NCBI GenBank assembly: GCA_019456245.1
Contig: VRUF01000005.1
Location: forward strand, 9,821 to 36,250
Source: Planctomycetota bacterium
Lineage (GTDB): Bacteria > Planctomycetota > Phycisphaerae > Sedimentisphaerales > Anaerohalosphaeraceae
Length of the DNA: 26,430 nt
Reading direction: 5' to 3'
The position numbers and the translations under genes were made by a program. Positions within the stretch are counted from its first letter, which is position 1, and every line of letters starts with the position of its first letter. Below the pieces are notes generated by a model that was not told the origin of the DNA, ran no database searches, and was given only the letters and a program-made list of their open reading frames with translations. Below, piece after piece: positions 7,502 through 16,110 of the stretch.

Positions 7502-8506
7502 CTATCTGGCGGCGGCAATTTTCGGCTTGATGACTTTAATGCCGATCTTGCCGAGTTTGCTTTTTAGAGAATTAAACATTTTTTGATTTTCATAGGTGCC
7601 GACAATTGCTCCGCCTGAACCGGTAAACTTTGCACTTGCACCGGTTGACCTGGCTGTTTTGACCATGAGCATGTTATCGAGACTCATTTGGTATAATTTG
7701 GTTCTGCGATCAAAATTTGCATCGATCAGGGGGCTGGCTTTCTCCATTTGATCAGTCTCAATACATCTTCTGAACTTATCTGCAAGCGTGGCCCAGTATT
7801 TCATCGCACTTACAACCGCTTTTTCGCCTTGATCGAAACGATGGCGTATATCGTTATGAAACACTTCCGTCGGTTCGCCAAGTTCCGCGGTAAAAGCTAC
7901 GTACATCTTAGGCAGCAAGCTTACATCCATATATTCGTATTTTCCGTAACCGCGAGACTTCATGATCTCCTTGTCAAAGTCCATGTAAATAAGGCCCTGG
8001 TAGACCTGGACTACACGGTCCTGAAGACCGGCCGTGATGTGCAGTTCGTCTGTCTCGGCGGAAAGGATGAGATTTGCCTGTATAAATTTTGGGATGCTGA
8101 CGCCGTAGTAGGACATCAGCGCCCGCAGGCATGCGGTGATAATCGCACTGGAACCGGCAAGGCCGACGCCATGCGGAATGTCCGAACTGTAACGAATCGA
8201 GAAATTGCGGTCGTGAAGATCTATCTGATTCTCAAAGCAGTAATCGTAGAATCGCTTTATAGTTGCCTTGAGAAGCCTTATGCCGCCATAGTAACCATGC
8301 AAATTTACATCGTTGACGAGGGTTTGAATATCCGCAAAACGCGAATGGTCCTTAACGTTGGGCATTATCTCAAGCTCGGGTGTCTCGTAGAGAACTACCT
8401 GGGCAGAATAATTAGTGAATGCAAACGCGATGGTCTTGCCGAAGTATCCGTCTGAAGGATTCCCGATGAGACCTACCCTGGGATAAGCTTTTTTCCGAAT
8501 GATCAT
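7502..8506 (-). CDS. GHMP kinase resembling plant glucuronokinase
   Basis: A 334-residue sugar or metabolite kinase of the GHMP superfamily. Motif 1 is the unusual RVGLIGNPSD (residues 10-19). Motif 2 is PHGVGLAGSSA (111-121) and motif 3 is SAKFTGSGGAIVG (291-303). The equivalent of the catalytic aspartate is probably D163 in AGLQDRVVQVYQGLIYMDF. From memory, the NPSD, GYYGGIRLL, LHDRNFSI, AGLQDR and MDVSLLP blocks match plant glucuronokinase over nearly the whole length, more closely than galactokinase or mevalonate kinase. Glucuronokinase turns D-glucuronate and ATP into glucuronate-1-phosphate, which a pyrophosphorylase makes into UDP-glucuronate. The gene lies between ugd and galU, exactly where such an enzyme would fit. 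The Shine-Dalgarno sequence is weak. A heptose or other sugar-1-kinase role cannot be excluded from sequence alone. Confidence 0.8.
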   Translation of the reverse strand: MIIRKKAYPRVGLIGNPSDGYFGKTIAFAFTNYSAQVVLYETPELEIMPNVKDHSRFADIQTLVNDVNLHGYYGGIRLLKATIKRFYDYCFENQIDLHDRNFSIRYSSDIPHGVGLAGSSAIITACLRALMSYYGVSIPKFIQANLILSAETDELHITAGLQDRVVQVYQGLIYMDFDKEIMKSRGYGKYEYMDVSLLPKMYVAFTAELGEPTEVFHNDIRHRFDQGEKAVVSAMKYWATLADKFRRCIETDQMEKASPLIDANFDRRTKLYQMSLDNMLMVKTARSTGASAKFTGSGGAIVGTYENQKMFNSLKSKLGKIGIKVIKPKIAAAR

Positions 8507-8521
8507 AAAATTACCGTTGAA

Positions 8522-9844
8522 TTAACTTTTTCTTCTATCCTTGAATGGCTGCCTGCCGACACAGTGGTATTCTATGCCCTGCTTTTTGACATAGCCGGGA
8601 TCGTATAGATTTCTTCCATCGAACAGGACGGGTGTTTTGAGTTCTTTTGCAATTATATCGAAGTCAGGTGTTCTAAATTCCTGCCAGTCAGTCAATATGA
8701 CAAGTCCATCGGCACCGGCAAGGATGTCATACCCATCACTTGACAATTCGATCTTGTCGCCAAGTTCTTCTTTGCAATTTTCCATCGCCTCAGGATCAAA
8801 TGCTTTTACCTTTATTCCTACTTCGAGAAATCTCTCAATACATCTTATCGCCGGAGATTCGCGAATGTCATCGGTTCTCGCTTTGAAAGACAATCCCCAA
8901 ACGGCGAGCGTAATATTGTCTGCGTCTTTGTAGTAATCGCAAACTTTTTTCGCAAAACGATCCTGCTGTGTATAATTTGCCTTCTGAACCGCGGCGGGTA
9001 TAGTCATGGGGCAATCCTGCTGATCTCCCATGTTAATCAGTGCTCTTACATCCTTGGGGAAACAGCTTCCGCCATAACCGAGTCCGGCAAAAAGGAATGC
9101 ACTTCCGATCCTCGAATCGCTGCCGATGCCGCTTCTTACGCTTTCGATGTCGGCGCCGAATTTATCGCAGAGTGCGCTAAGTTCATTCATGAACGAAATG
9201 CGAGTTGCCAGCATAGAATTTGCAGCGTACTTTGTCATCTCGGCGCTTGCGGTATCCATAAACAGCATCCTGCTTCTTTTTCGCATGAAAGGTGCATAGA
9301 GCTGTTTCATGATTTCCATCACAGCCGGATTTTCCGTTCCGATGATAACACGGTCGGGCTTGATGAAATCTTCGACCGCGGAACCTTCCTTGAGAAATTC
9401 CGGATTACTTACATAGTCGAACGGAACTTCTGTTTGTGCAGTCATCAGTTCGCTAACTTTTTTATGAGTTCCGACGGGAACGGTGCTTTTAGTAACAATG
9501 ATCCTGTAACTATCCATTAGTTCGGCGATCTGTTCGGATACTTTCAGCACCGCCGAAATATCCGCAGAACCATCGGGAGCACTAGGGGTTCCGACGCCGA
9601 TGAAAATAACCAGTGAATTGTCAACTCCGGATTTGAGATCGGTGGTAAAGATCAGACGGCCGGCGGCTTCGTTTCTTTTAACAATCTCAGTTAATCCCGG
9701 TTCATAGATCGGGATGATGCCGGCCTTGAGATCGTCGATCTTCTTCTTATCATTGTCTACACAAATAACGTGATTGCCGCCTTCTGCAAGACAGGCTGCG
9801 GCAACTAACCCGACATATCCAACTCCAACAACCGAAACTTTCAT
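8522..9844 (-). CDS. ugd: UDP-glucose 6-dehydrogenase
   Basis: A 440-residue enzyme oxidising UDP-glucose to UDP-glucuronate with two NAD. The Rossmann motif VVGVGYVGLVAAACLAEGG is at the N-terminus and GTPSAPDGSADIS and STVPVGT follow. SNPEFLKEGSAVEDF is at 146-160, and the catalytic loop GYGGSCFPKD has its cysteine at 261. WGLSFKARTDDIRESPA lies in the C-terminal domain. These are all classic Ugd features and the length is typical. AAGGA stands 9 bases before the ATG. It is the first gene of the operon that runs to 3383, and the 268 bases upstream presumably hold its promoter. Its product feeds the epimerase at 5676 and, by extension, polymer synthesis. Confidence 0.95.
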   Translation of the reverse strand: MKVSVVGVGYVGLVAAACLAEGGNHVICVDNDKKKIDDLKAGIIPIYEPGLTEIVKRNEAAGRLIFTTDLKSGVDNSLVIFIGVGTPSAPDGSADISAVLKVSEQIAELMDSYRIIVTKSTVPVGTHKKVSELMTAQTEVPFDYVSNPEFLKEGSAVEDFIKPDRVIIGTENPAVMEIMKQLYAPFMRKRSRMLFMDTASAEMTKYAANSMLATRISFMNELSALCDKFGADIESVRSGIGSDSRIGSAFLFAGLGYGGSCFPKDVRALINMGDQQDCPMTIPAAVQKANYTQQDRFAKKVCDYYKDADNITLAVWGLSFKARTDDIRESPAIRCIERFLEVGIKVKAFDPEAMENCKEELGDKIELSSDGYDILAGADGLVILTDWQEFRTPDFDIIAKELKTPVLFDGRNLYDPGYVKKQGIEYHCVGRQPFKDRRKS

Positions 9845-10112
9845 TAGCTAATATCCTTTGAAAAATTTTCTAAAAACCGCACTGTTTAAACGGACTCCGT
9901 CCCGGTCGGGCGCTATAACAAGCAAAGAAAATTACGAGCCGAAATGCCCGTAATCCACTAATTCTGCCTGCCATACTAAGTCCGATTACCTGCAGTAAGT
10001 CTAACTAACTGCTTTACTTATGCTTATATCGGCAAAATCAGGTACCGGTTTAGACTACTTTTCGTTATAATCCGTACAAATATTACTACCTGTCTCAACT
10101 CCAGGTAGGCGA
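9845..10112. other. 268-bp intergenic region between the DUF362 gene and ugd
   Basis: No gene is supported. On the side next to the DUF362 stop it holds a hairpin listed separately. Near ugd it holds GGACTCCGTCCCGGTCGG (9892-9909), an 18-bp copy of a sequence at 3196-3213 with two mismatches. A promoter for the ugd operon is expected here because the region separates two gene blocks on the same strand, but I cannot point to a convincing minus-strand -35/-10 pair. Confidence 0.5.
10078..10110 (-). terminator. Possible terminator hairpin after the DUF362 gene
   Basis: On the minus strand CTACCTG (10108-10102), a 9-base loop and CAGGTAG (10092-10086) form a perfect 7-bp stem just after the stop codon at 10113. 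AT-rich TAATATTTGT follows. The T-run is broken, so termination efficiency is uncertain. It would separate the 15929-10113 gene block from the ugd operon. Confidence 0.4.
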
Positions 10113-11210
10113 TTATACCCCTTTTCCAGGCTGATAATCGGCAAAAAGCTTTCCCCAGGGGCTATTGGTGAGCCATTCGTTGACAATTTTCTTTCCTTTT
10201 GAAGGATACCATATCCTGTCGTGATAGATCGCCGAGGCAAAAATGAAGCCATAAACGAGTGGTGTGTGGAACATCAGCTTCTGCAAACTCCGCATCGGCC
10301 CAAACCAGAAAAGCTTTCCGATACTCGAGGCCGCATTATCGCCGGTGCTGAAGTTGAAGCTTTCCTTTTCCAGGTCGACGTCGCCGACAATTTCTATCTC
10401 TTCAATCCTGCCCGTGCCAAGCCCCTTTTCGTGGGCAAGTCTTATAAATTTGTGATCCATGGGATCAAAACCCATAAACCGCGCAGAAACCGCGTCGATC
10501 GCAACACAATCATCCGAGGCCAGCAGGACGTTTCCTTCGACCGGCAGCATGGTTCTCGGGCCAGGACCATTGCCCGCGGTAGTTCCATCGGTTACGGTGA
10601 AAATACCCGGATGGATCTCCTTCTGGATCGCAAGCAGATCGACAAGCGTCTCATGAATCTTCGAATGACAATAATGACGCTTGTTATTGAGAAGACCGCC
10701 AAAAGCGTTTTTCATGGAACCTGTCATATTAGTATAGATATGGCATTTTAAGGTGGGAAGATGTACGACGTTTTTTCCGTGGAAGAAATCCGGAATGAGA
10801 ATACCCTTTTCGAATATCTCGTCCAGAACGAGCATGTCGGATTTGGGCTCATACCGATTCCATGTCATGTCCTGCTTCTTAAAGTTGTATTTTATCGGAA
10901 CATCATAGTGCTCGCAAACAGGCCTTTGCTTGTTGAGCATCTCACCGACACTGGCACTGGTGACGACAGTCTCATTTTCCACACAGACCAGGTCCTTGTA
11001 ATCGGCGCCCTGAAGAGTACGGATGACCCCCTCCAGTTGCCACGGGGTAGTGTTTGCACTTGGGTACATCAGGTGCCATGAAATATTGTTTTTGAGGATG
11101 GTCGTAGTATCTTTGGAAAGCGCACCGGCAAAATCGGCCAGCTCCATAACCCGCTTGATATCATCCTGCACCGTTTCCGTGTTCGTTCTGATTATCGCAA
11201 CTTTGCTCAT
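10113..11210 (-). CDS. DUF362-domain protein of unknown function
   Basis: A 365-residue protein of the DUF362 family. The core is LPTLKCHIYTNMTGSMKNAF, then NNKRHYCH, LAIQKEIHPGIFTVTDGTTA and GNGPGPRTM, the conserved pattern of this family. Downstream lies LASDDCVAIDAVSARFMGFDP, also characteristic. Many DUF362 proteins carry iron-sulphur ferredoxin domains, but here no CxxCxxC cluster motif is visible, so this is the stand-alone form. There is no signal peptide. The biochemical role of the family is not established. AAGGG lies 5 bases before the ATG, and the gene starts 20 bases after the DUF2723 gene, so it is likely cotranscribed with UbiA- and DUF2723-type membrane enzymes. A function linked to the lipid-linked sugar pathway is only suggested by position. 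Confidence 0.87.
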   Translation of the reverse strand: MSKVAIIRTNTETVQDDIKRVMELADFAGALSKDTTTILKNNISWHLMYPSANTTPWQLEGVIRTLQGADYKDLVCVENETVVTSASVGEMLNKQRPVCEHYDVPIKYNFKKQDMTWNRYEPKSDMLVLDEIFEKGILIPDFFHGKNVVHLPTLKCHIYTNMTGSMKNAFGGLLNNKRHYCHSKIHETLVDLLAIQKEIHPGIFTVTDGTTAGNGPGPRTMLPVEGNVLLASDDCVAIDAVSARFMGFDPMDHKFIRLAHEKGLGTGRIEEIEIVGDVDLEKESFNFSTGDNAASSIGKLFWFGPMRSLQKLMFHTPLVYGFIFASAIYHDRIWYPSKGKKIVNEWLTNSPWGKLFADYQPGKGV

Positions 11211-11230
11211 ATTAACCCTTAAAATATATC

Positions 11231-12757
11231 TTAATTAGTGTCAGAAATCGCCTTTATTCTAAATACCGGACCTGACTTTACAAAATCGTATTTCCCACTT
11301 TCCAGGATAAACTCCGGACAATAGCGTTTCTGGGGTGTCACAACGTATACCGCCTCTGCTGCAAGCAGGTCATCCAGCGTTTCTACGGTTACGAAGTCGA
11401 TAGGGTTCTTATAGTCACCGTGCTTGGAAATAATCTTAACATCTCTTCGCAGCCCGGCGAACTGCTGGGCGTACCAGAGAGCGTAAACCGTAGTTCCATC
11501 GGCGATAATTACACCATTGTCTTCGACAGAATCAAGTGCATCTGCAGCGAAAAGTTTAGGACCGTCATTGCCGCACTGCCAGGGCCTGAGGAAATAGGTG
11601 TACTCGTTGCGATACGGGATTTGACGCTTTGTACCAAGGCTAAATTCCATACGCTCGGCTATTATCGGAACCACCGCGTAAACGCCCACAGGCAGCAATG
11701 CGCCAATAACAATAGCAAAAGGCAAATATCGGTTTTTAAAACGCTCAAGAACTACCCGGCAGCCAACTCCGATGAATACGCACACCAGGCAGTAAAACGG
11801 AATGAAAAAAGCATACCGGTCAGGAACCGTATAGCGAAATGCGAAAACGAAAAATATCAGCATCATTGCAAGAAGCATATTCGCAAATGTCTTAAAACCG
11901 ATTACTTTGTACACTGCAAACAGCCCGACAAAAAACAGCAGTATATTTGGCGTTGGAAAACTAAGCCCGAAGAACATAAAGTTTTTCTTTACGATCGTAG
12001 TACTTAGAGCAACGTTTAGAACCTTACTTCCATACGAACCGCCGACCAAAGCCGACTGTATTGTTCCGGCAAAATCTCCTGTTGCGATAAGTTCACGGAT
12101 TATCAGGTATAAATACGGCGCACACCCTGCGGTCCAAGGTAACGCCATCAACAATATCTGGCCAAACCTGATGTTCCTGCGGTAAAGCAAAACTACGATC
12201 ATCACAAGATAGCACGCAAGCGGTAATATTCCCCACATGTGGTTGGAGATCGACAGACCGTTGAAAAAAGCAAGCAGGTACAGCCAGCCGACTTTTTGCT
12301 TTTTGAAACACAGAAACAGAAAGATCAACTCCGCTGAAAAAATTGCCGTGTACAACGTATAGACTTCCGCGATAGCACAATGCTGCCAGAACGTCCATGA
12401 AAGAGTGAGGCTGAGAGCACCGACAGCCGCCGGGATCAGACCGCCAACAAAAAACCTGATGAGCAGGAATATATTCGCAACTGTTATCGCCCCGCATATC
12501 GCCGAGATCAGGTTGATGCGATAACCGTACTCGCCAAGCGGAATGCTTTTTGCCGCCATTCCGATAAGATGATACAAGGGATGGGCAAGCGCCAGACCGA
12601 GGCCGCCTTCGACATCGTTATGCCAGATACGATACTGAAACATCCCGCTGTCCTGAAAAAGCGAACCGGGTGCACAAGTAATCGCATAGAGAGCAGCGGC
12701 AAGAACAAAAACCACAAAATAACTCTTAGTCAATTTTGGGGAAGTAAATTCTGTCAT
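11231..12757 (-). CDS. DUF2723 integral-membrane protein, probable GT-C glycosyltransferase
   Basis: About 508 residues with some ten hydrophobic segments filling the first 400 positions and a soluble C-terminal domain. The early luminal loop carries APGSLFQDSGMFQYR, in which the aspartate would be the catalytic candidate in GT-C enzymes. AHPLYHLIGM, YRINLISA and SWTFWQHCAIAEVYTL follow, a set I recognise as DUF2723 (related to protein O-mannosyltransferases). Such enzymes use polyprenyl-phosphate sugars outside the cytoplasmic membrane, which fits the GtrB-like protein at 4702 and the UbiA homologue next door. The frame is open to an ATG at 12820 that would overlap the ubiA-like gene by 38 bases. 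The ATG at 12757 removes a non-hydrophobic leader and is preferred, but no strong Shine-Dalgarno sequence decides it. Acceptor and donor are unknown. Confidence 0.85.
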   Translation of the reverse strand: MTEFTSPKLTKSYFVVFVLAAALYAITCAPGSLFQDSGMFQYRIWHNDVEGGLGLALAHPLYHLIGMAAKSIPLGEYGYRINLISAICGAITVANIFLLIRFFVGGLIPAAVGALSLTLSWTFWQHCAIAEVYTLYTAIFSAELIFLFLCFKKQKVGWLYLLAFFNGLSISNHMWGILPLACYLVMIVVLLYRRNIRFGQILLMALPWTAGCAPYLYLIIRELIATGDFAGTIQSALVGGSYGSKVLNVALSTTIVKKNFMFFGLSFPTPNILLFFVGLFAVYKVIGFKTFANMLLAMMLIFFVFAFRYTVPDRYAFFIPFYCLVCVFIGVGCRVVLERFKNRYLPFAIVIGALLPVGVYAVVPIIAERMEFSLGTKRQIPYRNEYTYFLRPWQCGNDGPKLFAADALDSVEDNGVIIADGTTVYALWYAQQFAGLRRDVKIISKHGDYKNPIDFVTVETLDDLLAAEAVYVVTPQKRYCPEFILESGKYDFVKSGPVFRIKAISDTN

Positions 12758-12782
12758 CTTAATTCGCACACCGGCCTTGTTA

Positions 12783-13691
12783 TCAAAGGTTCTGGATCCA
12801 GACTTCAATGTCCTTGCCATACTTGATGACTATCACAGCTAACGCTATCCACAGCACCACCGTTGCCTGCAGGGCTCTGTCGCGGAGAATCAGATCCGTG
12901 GGATCTGCATACGCCCCTTCCATCGAGAGCATCGCGAAACGAAAAACTCCATACACAACGACAGGCAGAGTGTAGATAAAATAGTTCGTACCGAAATTCT
13001 CTACCGTCCTGTCGTTTAGACCGTAAAGCAGGAAAGATATGACCGCTATTGCCGCCGACAGCGTGATCAGATGAGTAAGAAGTTCGGGCGTATATGAAAT
13101 TAGCGTCGGCCTGTGATTTTTCGCCTGCGTTAAATCGCCGATAATCACAACCTCGCTGAAACGCTTGCAGAAGCCCATAAACAGGCATATCGTGAACATG
13201 CAGATGAAAAGCCAGGGGCTAATCGCAGCTTTAACCGCTACAGCGCCTGTCACCGCGCGGAGAACAAAACCCATCGCAATACAGATAACATCGATAAGTA
13301 CCGTATGCTTAAGATACGTCGAATAACTTACCTGCAAAACGACGTAAACGGCAATCATAAACAATACAATATTTGAAACTTTGTATGCGACCAGCGCCGC
13401 CAGCGCAAGAAAACACAACGCCTCGATCATTGCCGCAGTAACACTTACACTGCCGGAGGCAAGTGGCCGATTCTTCTTTCGAGGATGCTCGCGGTCCGCC
13501 TTGATATCTTTAATATCGTTTAGAATATAAGCGAACGCCGAGGCAAACGAAAATGCAAGCGCAGCAACAAGTATACTGACCCACGCCTGCCGATCACCGA
13601 TACGCCTGGCAAACAGGATCGGCAAAATCACCACAACATTTTTTATCCACTGATGCGGACGAGCCAATCTTATCATTTCGCTTACTGCCAT
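12783..13691 (-). CDS. UbiA-family prenyltransferase, decaprenyl-phosphate phosphoribosyltransferase-like
   Basis: A 302-residue membrane protein with about eight or nine hydrophobic helices. The first aspartate-rich motif NDIKDIKADREHPRKKNRPL (residues 58-77) and the second region YSTYLKHTVLIDVICIAMGF are those of the UbiA family. The NDxxDxxADxxHPxKxxRP form specifically recalls mycobacterial decaprenyl-phosphate phosphoribosyltransferase (Rv3806c). That enzyme transfers phosphoribose from PRPP to a polyprenyl phosphate on the way to a lipid-linked pentose donor. The oxidase/reductase pair (DprE1/DprE2) that makes the arabinose form is not in this window. GGAGAG lies 4 bases before the ATG. 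It is 14 bases after the aminotransferase gene and just before the DUF2723 gene, which suggests shared work on lipid-linked sugars. A quinone or heme role is unlikely given the neighbours. Confidence 0.87.
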   Translation of the reverse strand: MAVSEMIRLARPHQWIKNVVVILPILFARRIGDRQAWVSILVAALAFSFASAFAYILNDIKDIKADREHPRKKNRPLASGSVSVTAAMIEALCFLALAALVAYKVSNIVLFMIAVYVVLQVSYSTYLKHTVLIDVICIAMGFVLRAVTGAVAVKAAISPWLFICMFTICLFMGFCKRFSEVVIIGDLTQAKNHRPTLISYTPELLTHLITLSAAIAVISFLLYGLNDRTVENFGTNYFIYTLPVVVYGVFRFAMLSMEGAYADPTDLILRDRALQATVVLWIALAVIVIKYGKDIEVWIQNL

Positions 13692-13705
13692 GTTCTCTCC
13701 GTATT

Positions 13706-14806
13706 TTAACTTAGGAAAGTGAGAATTGTCTCTACGACAAAGTCTTTCATCTCGTCAGTCAATTCAGGATAAACCGGAAGTGCCATAACTTCAGACGATG
13801 CCTTTTCGGTGTTCGGAAAATCGCCTTCCTTGTAACCCAGCGATGCGAAACACTCCTGCAAATGAAGTCCAGTCGGATAGTATACCGCACAACCGATATC
13901 GCTCGCCCTTAGATGTGCAAGCACTTCGTCGCGTCTGGGCACACGTATGACATACTGATTATAAATTGAAACATTATCGTCGCTGATGTAAGGCGTCTGA
14001 ACAGGCGTACCGGCAAATTTTTTATCGTAATAAGCCGCGTTCTTTCTTCGCCGCCCCGACCAGTCATCCAGATGCGGAAGTTTCACCAAAAGCGCCGCTG
14101 CCTGAATCGGATCAAGTCGAAAATTACCGCCCACAAAATCATGTTCATACACGCCCGTCTGGCCATGGCTTCGCATGACCTTTAGTTTCTCGTATAATTT
14201 TTCATCGTTTGTCACAGTCATGCCGCCGTCACCGATGCCGCCAAGATTTTTACTCGGGAAGAAACTAAAGCACCCGGCGGTCCCGATACTGCCGGCCTTT
14301 TTGCCCTTATAGGTACTCGATATTGATTGGCAGGCGTCTTCGATCACAGCGAGACTGTGCGATCCGGCGATAGCCATGATCGAATCCATGTCGGCCATTT
14401 GCCCAAAAAGGTGCACGGGCATGATCGCCCTGGTATTGTCGGTAATCGCACCCTCGATCAATGCCGGGTCAATATTGTAAGTCGCCGGATCAATATCGAC
14501 AAATACGATCTTAGCTCCAGTGCGGGCTATGCACCCAGCCGTAGCGAAAAAAGTAAAAGGCGTAGTGACAACCTCATCGCCTGGTCCGATATTAAGGCTC
14601 ATCAGGGTCTCCAGGATAGCATCTGTCCCGCTTGACGACCCCACGGCATATTTACAACCGCAATATGCTGCGATTTGTTTTTCAAGCTCTTCGACCTTCG
14701 GACCGCCAATACAACGCTGCGTGTCCAGCACCTCAGTAACCTGCTCAAGAACCTCATCTCTGATAGTGGCAAACTGGGCTTTCAGATCCAGCAAAGGAAC
14801 CTGCAT
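13706..14806 (-). CDS. DegT/DnrJ/EryC1/StrS-type sugar aminotransferase (WbpE-like)
   Basis: A PLP enzyme of 366 residues that puts an amino group on a keto-sugar nucleotide. MQVPLLDLKAQ at the start, GSSSGTDAI at 56-64, EDACQ with D157 and Q160, and SFFPSKNLGGIGDGG with the Schiff-base lysine K186 are all hallmark positions. MRSHGQTGVYEHDFVGGNFRLDPIQAA completes the pattern. The sequence is most like WbpE/DegT enzymes that aminate UDP-3-keto-GlcNAcA or similar. The oxidase and N-acetyltransferase that would complete a WbpA-B-D-E route are not in the window. GGAG is 7 bases before the ATG. It begins the 14806-10113 gene block and follows the epimerase gene after a 157-base gap in which I see nothing else. 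Confidence 0.93.
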   Translation of the reverse strand: MQVPLLDLKAQFATIRDEVLEQVTEVLDTQRCIGGPKVEELEKQIAAYCGCKYAVGSSSGTDAILETLMSLNIGPGDEVVTTPFTFFATAGCIARTGAKIVFVDIDPATYNIDPALIEGAITDNTRAIMPVHLFGQMADMDSIMAIAGSHSLAVIEDACQSISSTYKGKKAGSIGTAGCFSFFPSKNLGGIGDGGMTVTNDEKLYEKLKVMRSHGQTGVYEHDFVGGNFRLDPIQAAALLVKLPHLDDWSGRRRKNAAYYDKKFAGTPVQTPYISDDNVSIYNQYVIRVPRRDEVLAHLRASDIGCAVYYPTGLHLQECFASLGYKEGDFPNTEKASSEVMALPVYPELTDEMKDFVVETILTFLS

Positions 14807-14963
14807 TTAACGTCTCCATAATAAACATAAAGTAAAGTTAGTATGAACAGTTATTATCGCCGCTGGCAGGCCTTACGTCAATAAGAAGGAATTCTTTTTC
14901 CTGACATATGTAAAAGGGATATTTGGGCCCATAGGATCAGGATGAAATGCGGAAACTTCTGGA

Positions 14964-15929
14964 TTACAGCACATTACGCCAGTAGTCGATGATGATGTCG
15001 AGTGTTTCGTCGAGCATTTTGATCGGACCGTATTGGATCGCCTCTTTGATCCGTTCCAGGCTTGGAACACGTCTTAGCATATCGTCGAAAGACCGCCCAT
15101 AGGCCTCTTCGTATGAGATGAACTTTTTTTTGCTTGTGCTGCCAGCCTTTGCGATGATCAGGTCGGCAAGGGCTTCTATGGTTATTTCTTCATCGGAACC
15201 GATGTTGTAGATTTTTCCGGCGATCCCCTCCGTTTGAACCAGTCGTATCAATGCGTCCACCACATCTCCGACATAGCAGAAGCATCGCGTCTGGAGGCCC
15301 GTACCGTATATCGCAATATCTTCGCCCTTGATCGCCCTTTCGACAAAACGCGGAACGACCATTCCGTACTGACCCGTCTGTCGCGGCCCTATCGTATTGA
15401 AAAGCCTGGCGACAACTACCTCGAGACCGAACTGATCATAATACGCGAATCCGAGAAATTCGTCAATAGCTTTGCTGCATGCATACGACCATCGCGAAAA
15501 CCGCGTACTGCCAAGTACAGAGTCATCGTCTTCGTGAAAAGGAACCTGTTCGCTCTTGCCGTAGACCTCGCTCGTCGAGGCGAGCAGGACTTTTTTGCGA
15601 TACTTGTCGGCAAGTTCCAGAACGATCTCTGTAGCGTGAATGTTAGTCTCTATGGTGTGTACCGGCTGATCGACAATCAACTGCACACCGACGGCAGCGG
15701 CAAGGTGAAACACGACATCGCAGCCGGCGACAAGATCTTCCATGACAACCCTGTCGCAGGCATCACCTTCCACAAAATCAAAACCGGGCCTGTCCAGACA
15801 ACACTCAATATTACCCCGGCTTCCGGTGCTCAAATTATCTATAACAGTAACCCGGCGGCCGTCCTCAAGCAGCCGCCGACAAAGATGTGATCCAATAAAA
15901 CCTGCTCCGCCTGTTACAAGTGCTTTCAT
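14964..15929 (-). CDS. NAD-dependent epimerase/dehydratase/decarboxylase acting on a nucleotide sugar
   Basis: A 321-residue extended short-chain dehydrogenase. TGGAGFIGSHL is at 6-16, LASTSEVYG lies near 116-124, the catalytic pair is Y149/K153 in SYACSKAIDEF, and LFNTIGPRQTGQYGMVVPRF follows. The STSEVYG and GPRQTGQYGM blocks resemble UDP-glucuronate decarboxylase (UDP-xylose synthase) and related dehydratases more than GalE, but the precise reaction is not decided by sequence. If it were a decarboxylase, it would draw on the UDP-glucuronate made at 8522-9844. GGGAAGG lies a few bases before the ATG. No gene is visible in the 181 bases between it and the regulator stop at 16111, so it may have its own promoter. 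Confidence 0.87.
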   Translation of the reverse strand: MKALVTGGAGFIGSHLCRRLLEDGRRVTVIDNLSTGSRGNIECCLDRPGFDFVEGDACDRVVMEDLVAGCDVVFHLAAAVGVQLIVDQPVHTIETNIHATEIVLELADKYRKKVLLASTSEVYGKSEQVPFHEDDDSVLGSTRFSRWSYACSKAIDEFLGFAYYDQFGLEVVVARLFNTIGPRQTGQYGMVVPRFVERAIKGEDIAIYGTGLQTRCFCYVGDVVDALIRLVQTEGIAGKIYNIGSDEEITIEALADLIIAKAGSTSKKKFISYEEAYGRSFDDMLRRVPSLERIKEAIQYGPIKMLDETLDIIIDYWRNVL

Positions 15930-16110
15930 ACCGACCTTCCCGGATTTCGTTAATACTTTGCCTTGCCATCGATAGCAGGGTAAGTACTTTTTAACGCTTT
16001 ATCCGCCCCATGTCAATCAATGATACAAATCGCACTGAAAAAACTCGCATGGATACGCCGTTAGGGTGCCCCGCGGACACGCTGTATGCTTGCTGATCGA
16101 TCGGTAAGTA

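Noticed and set aside
10066..10071. TATAAT on the plus strand
   Set aside because: No plus-strand gene follows and no -35 element is evident.
10055..10252. Minus-strand 65-codon frame
   Set aside because: It overlaps the end of the DUF362 gene in another frame.
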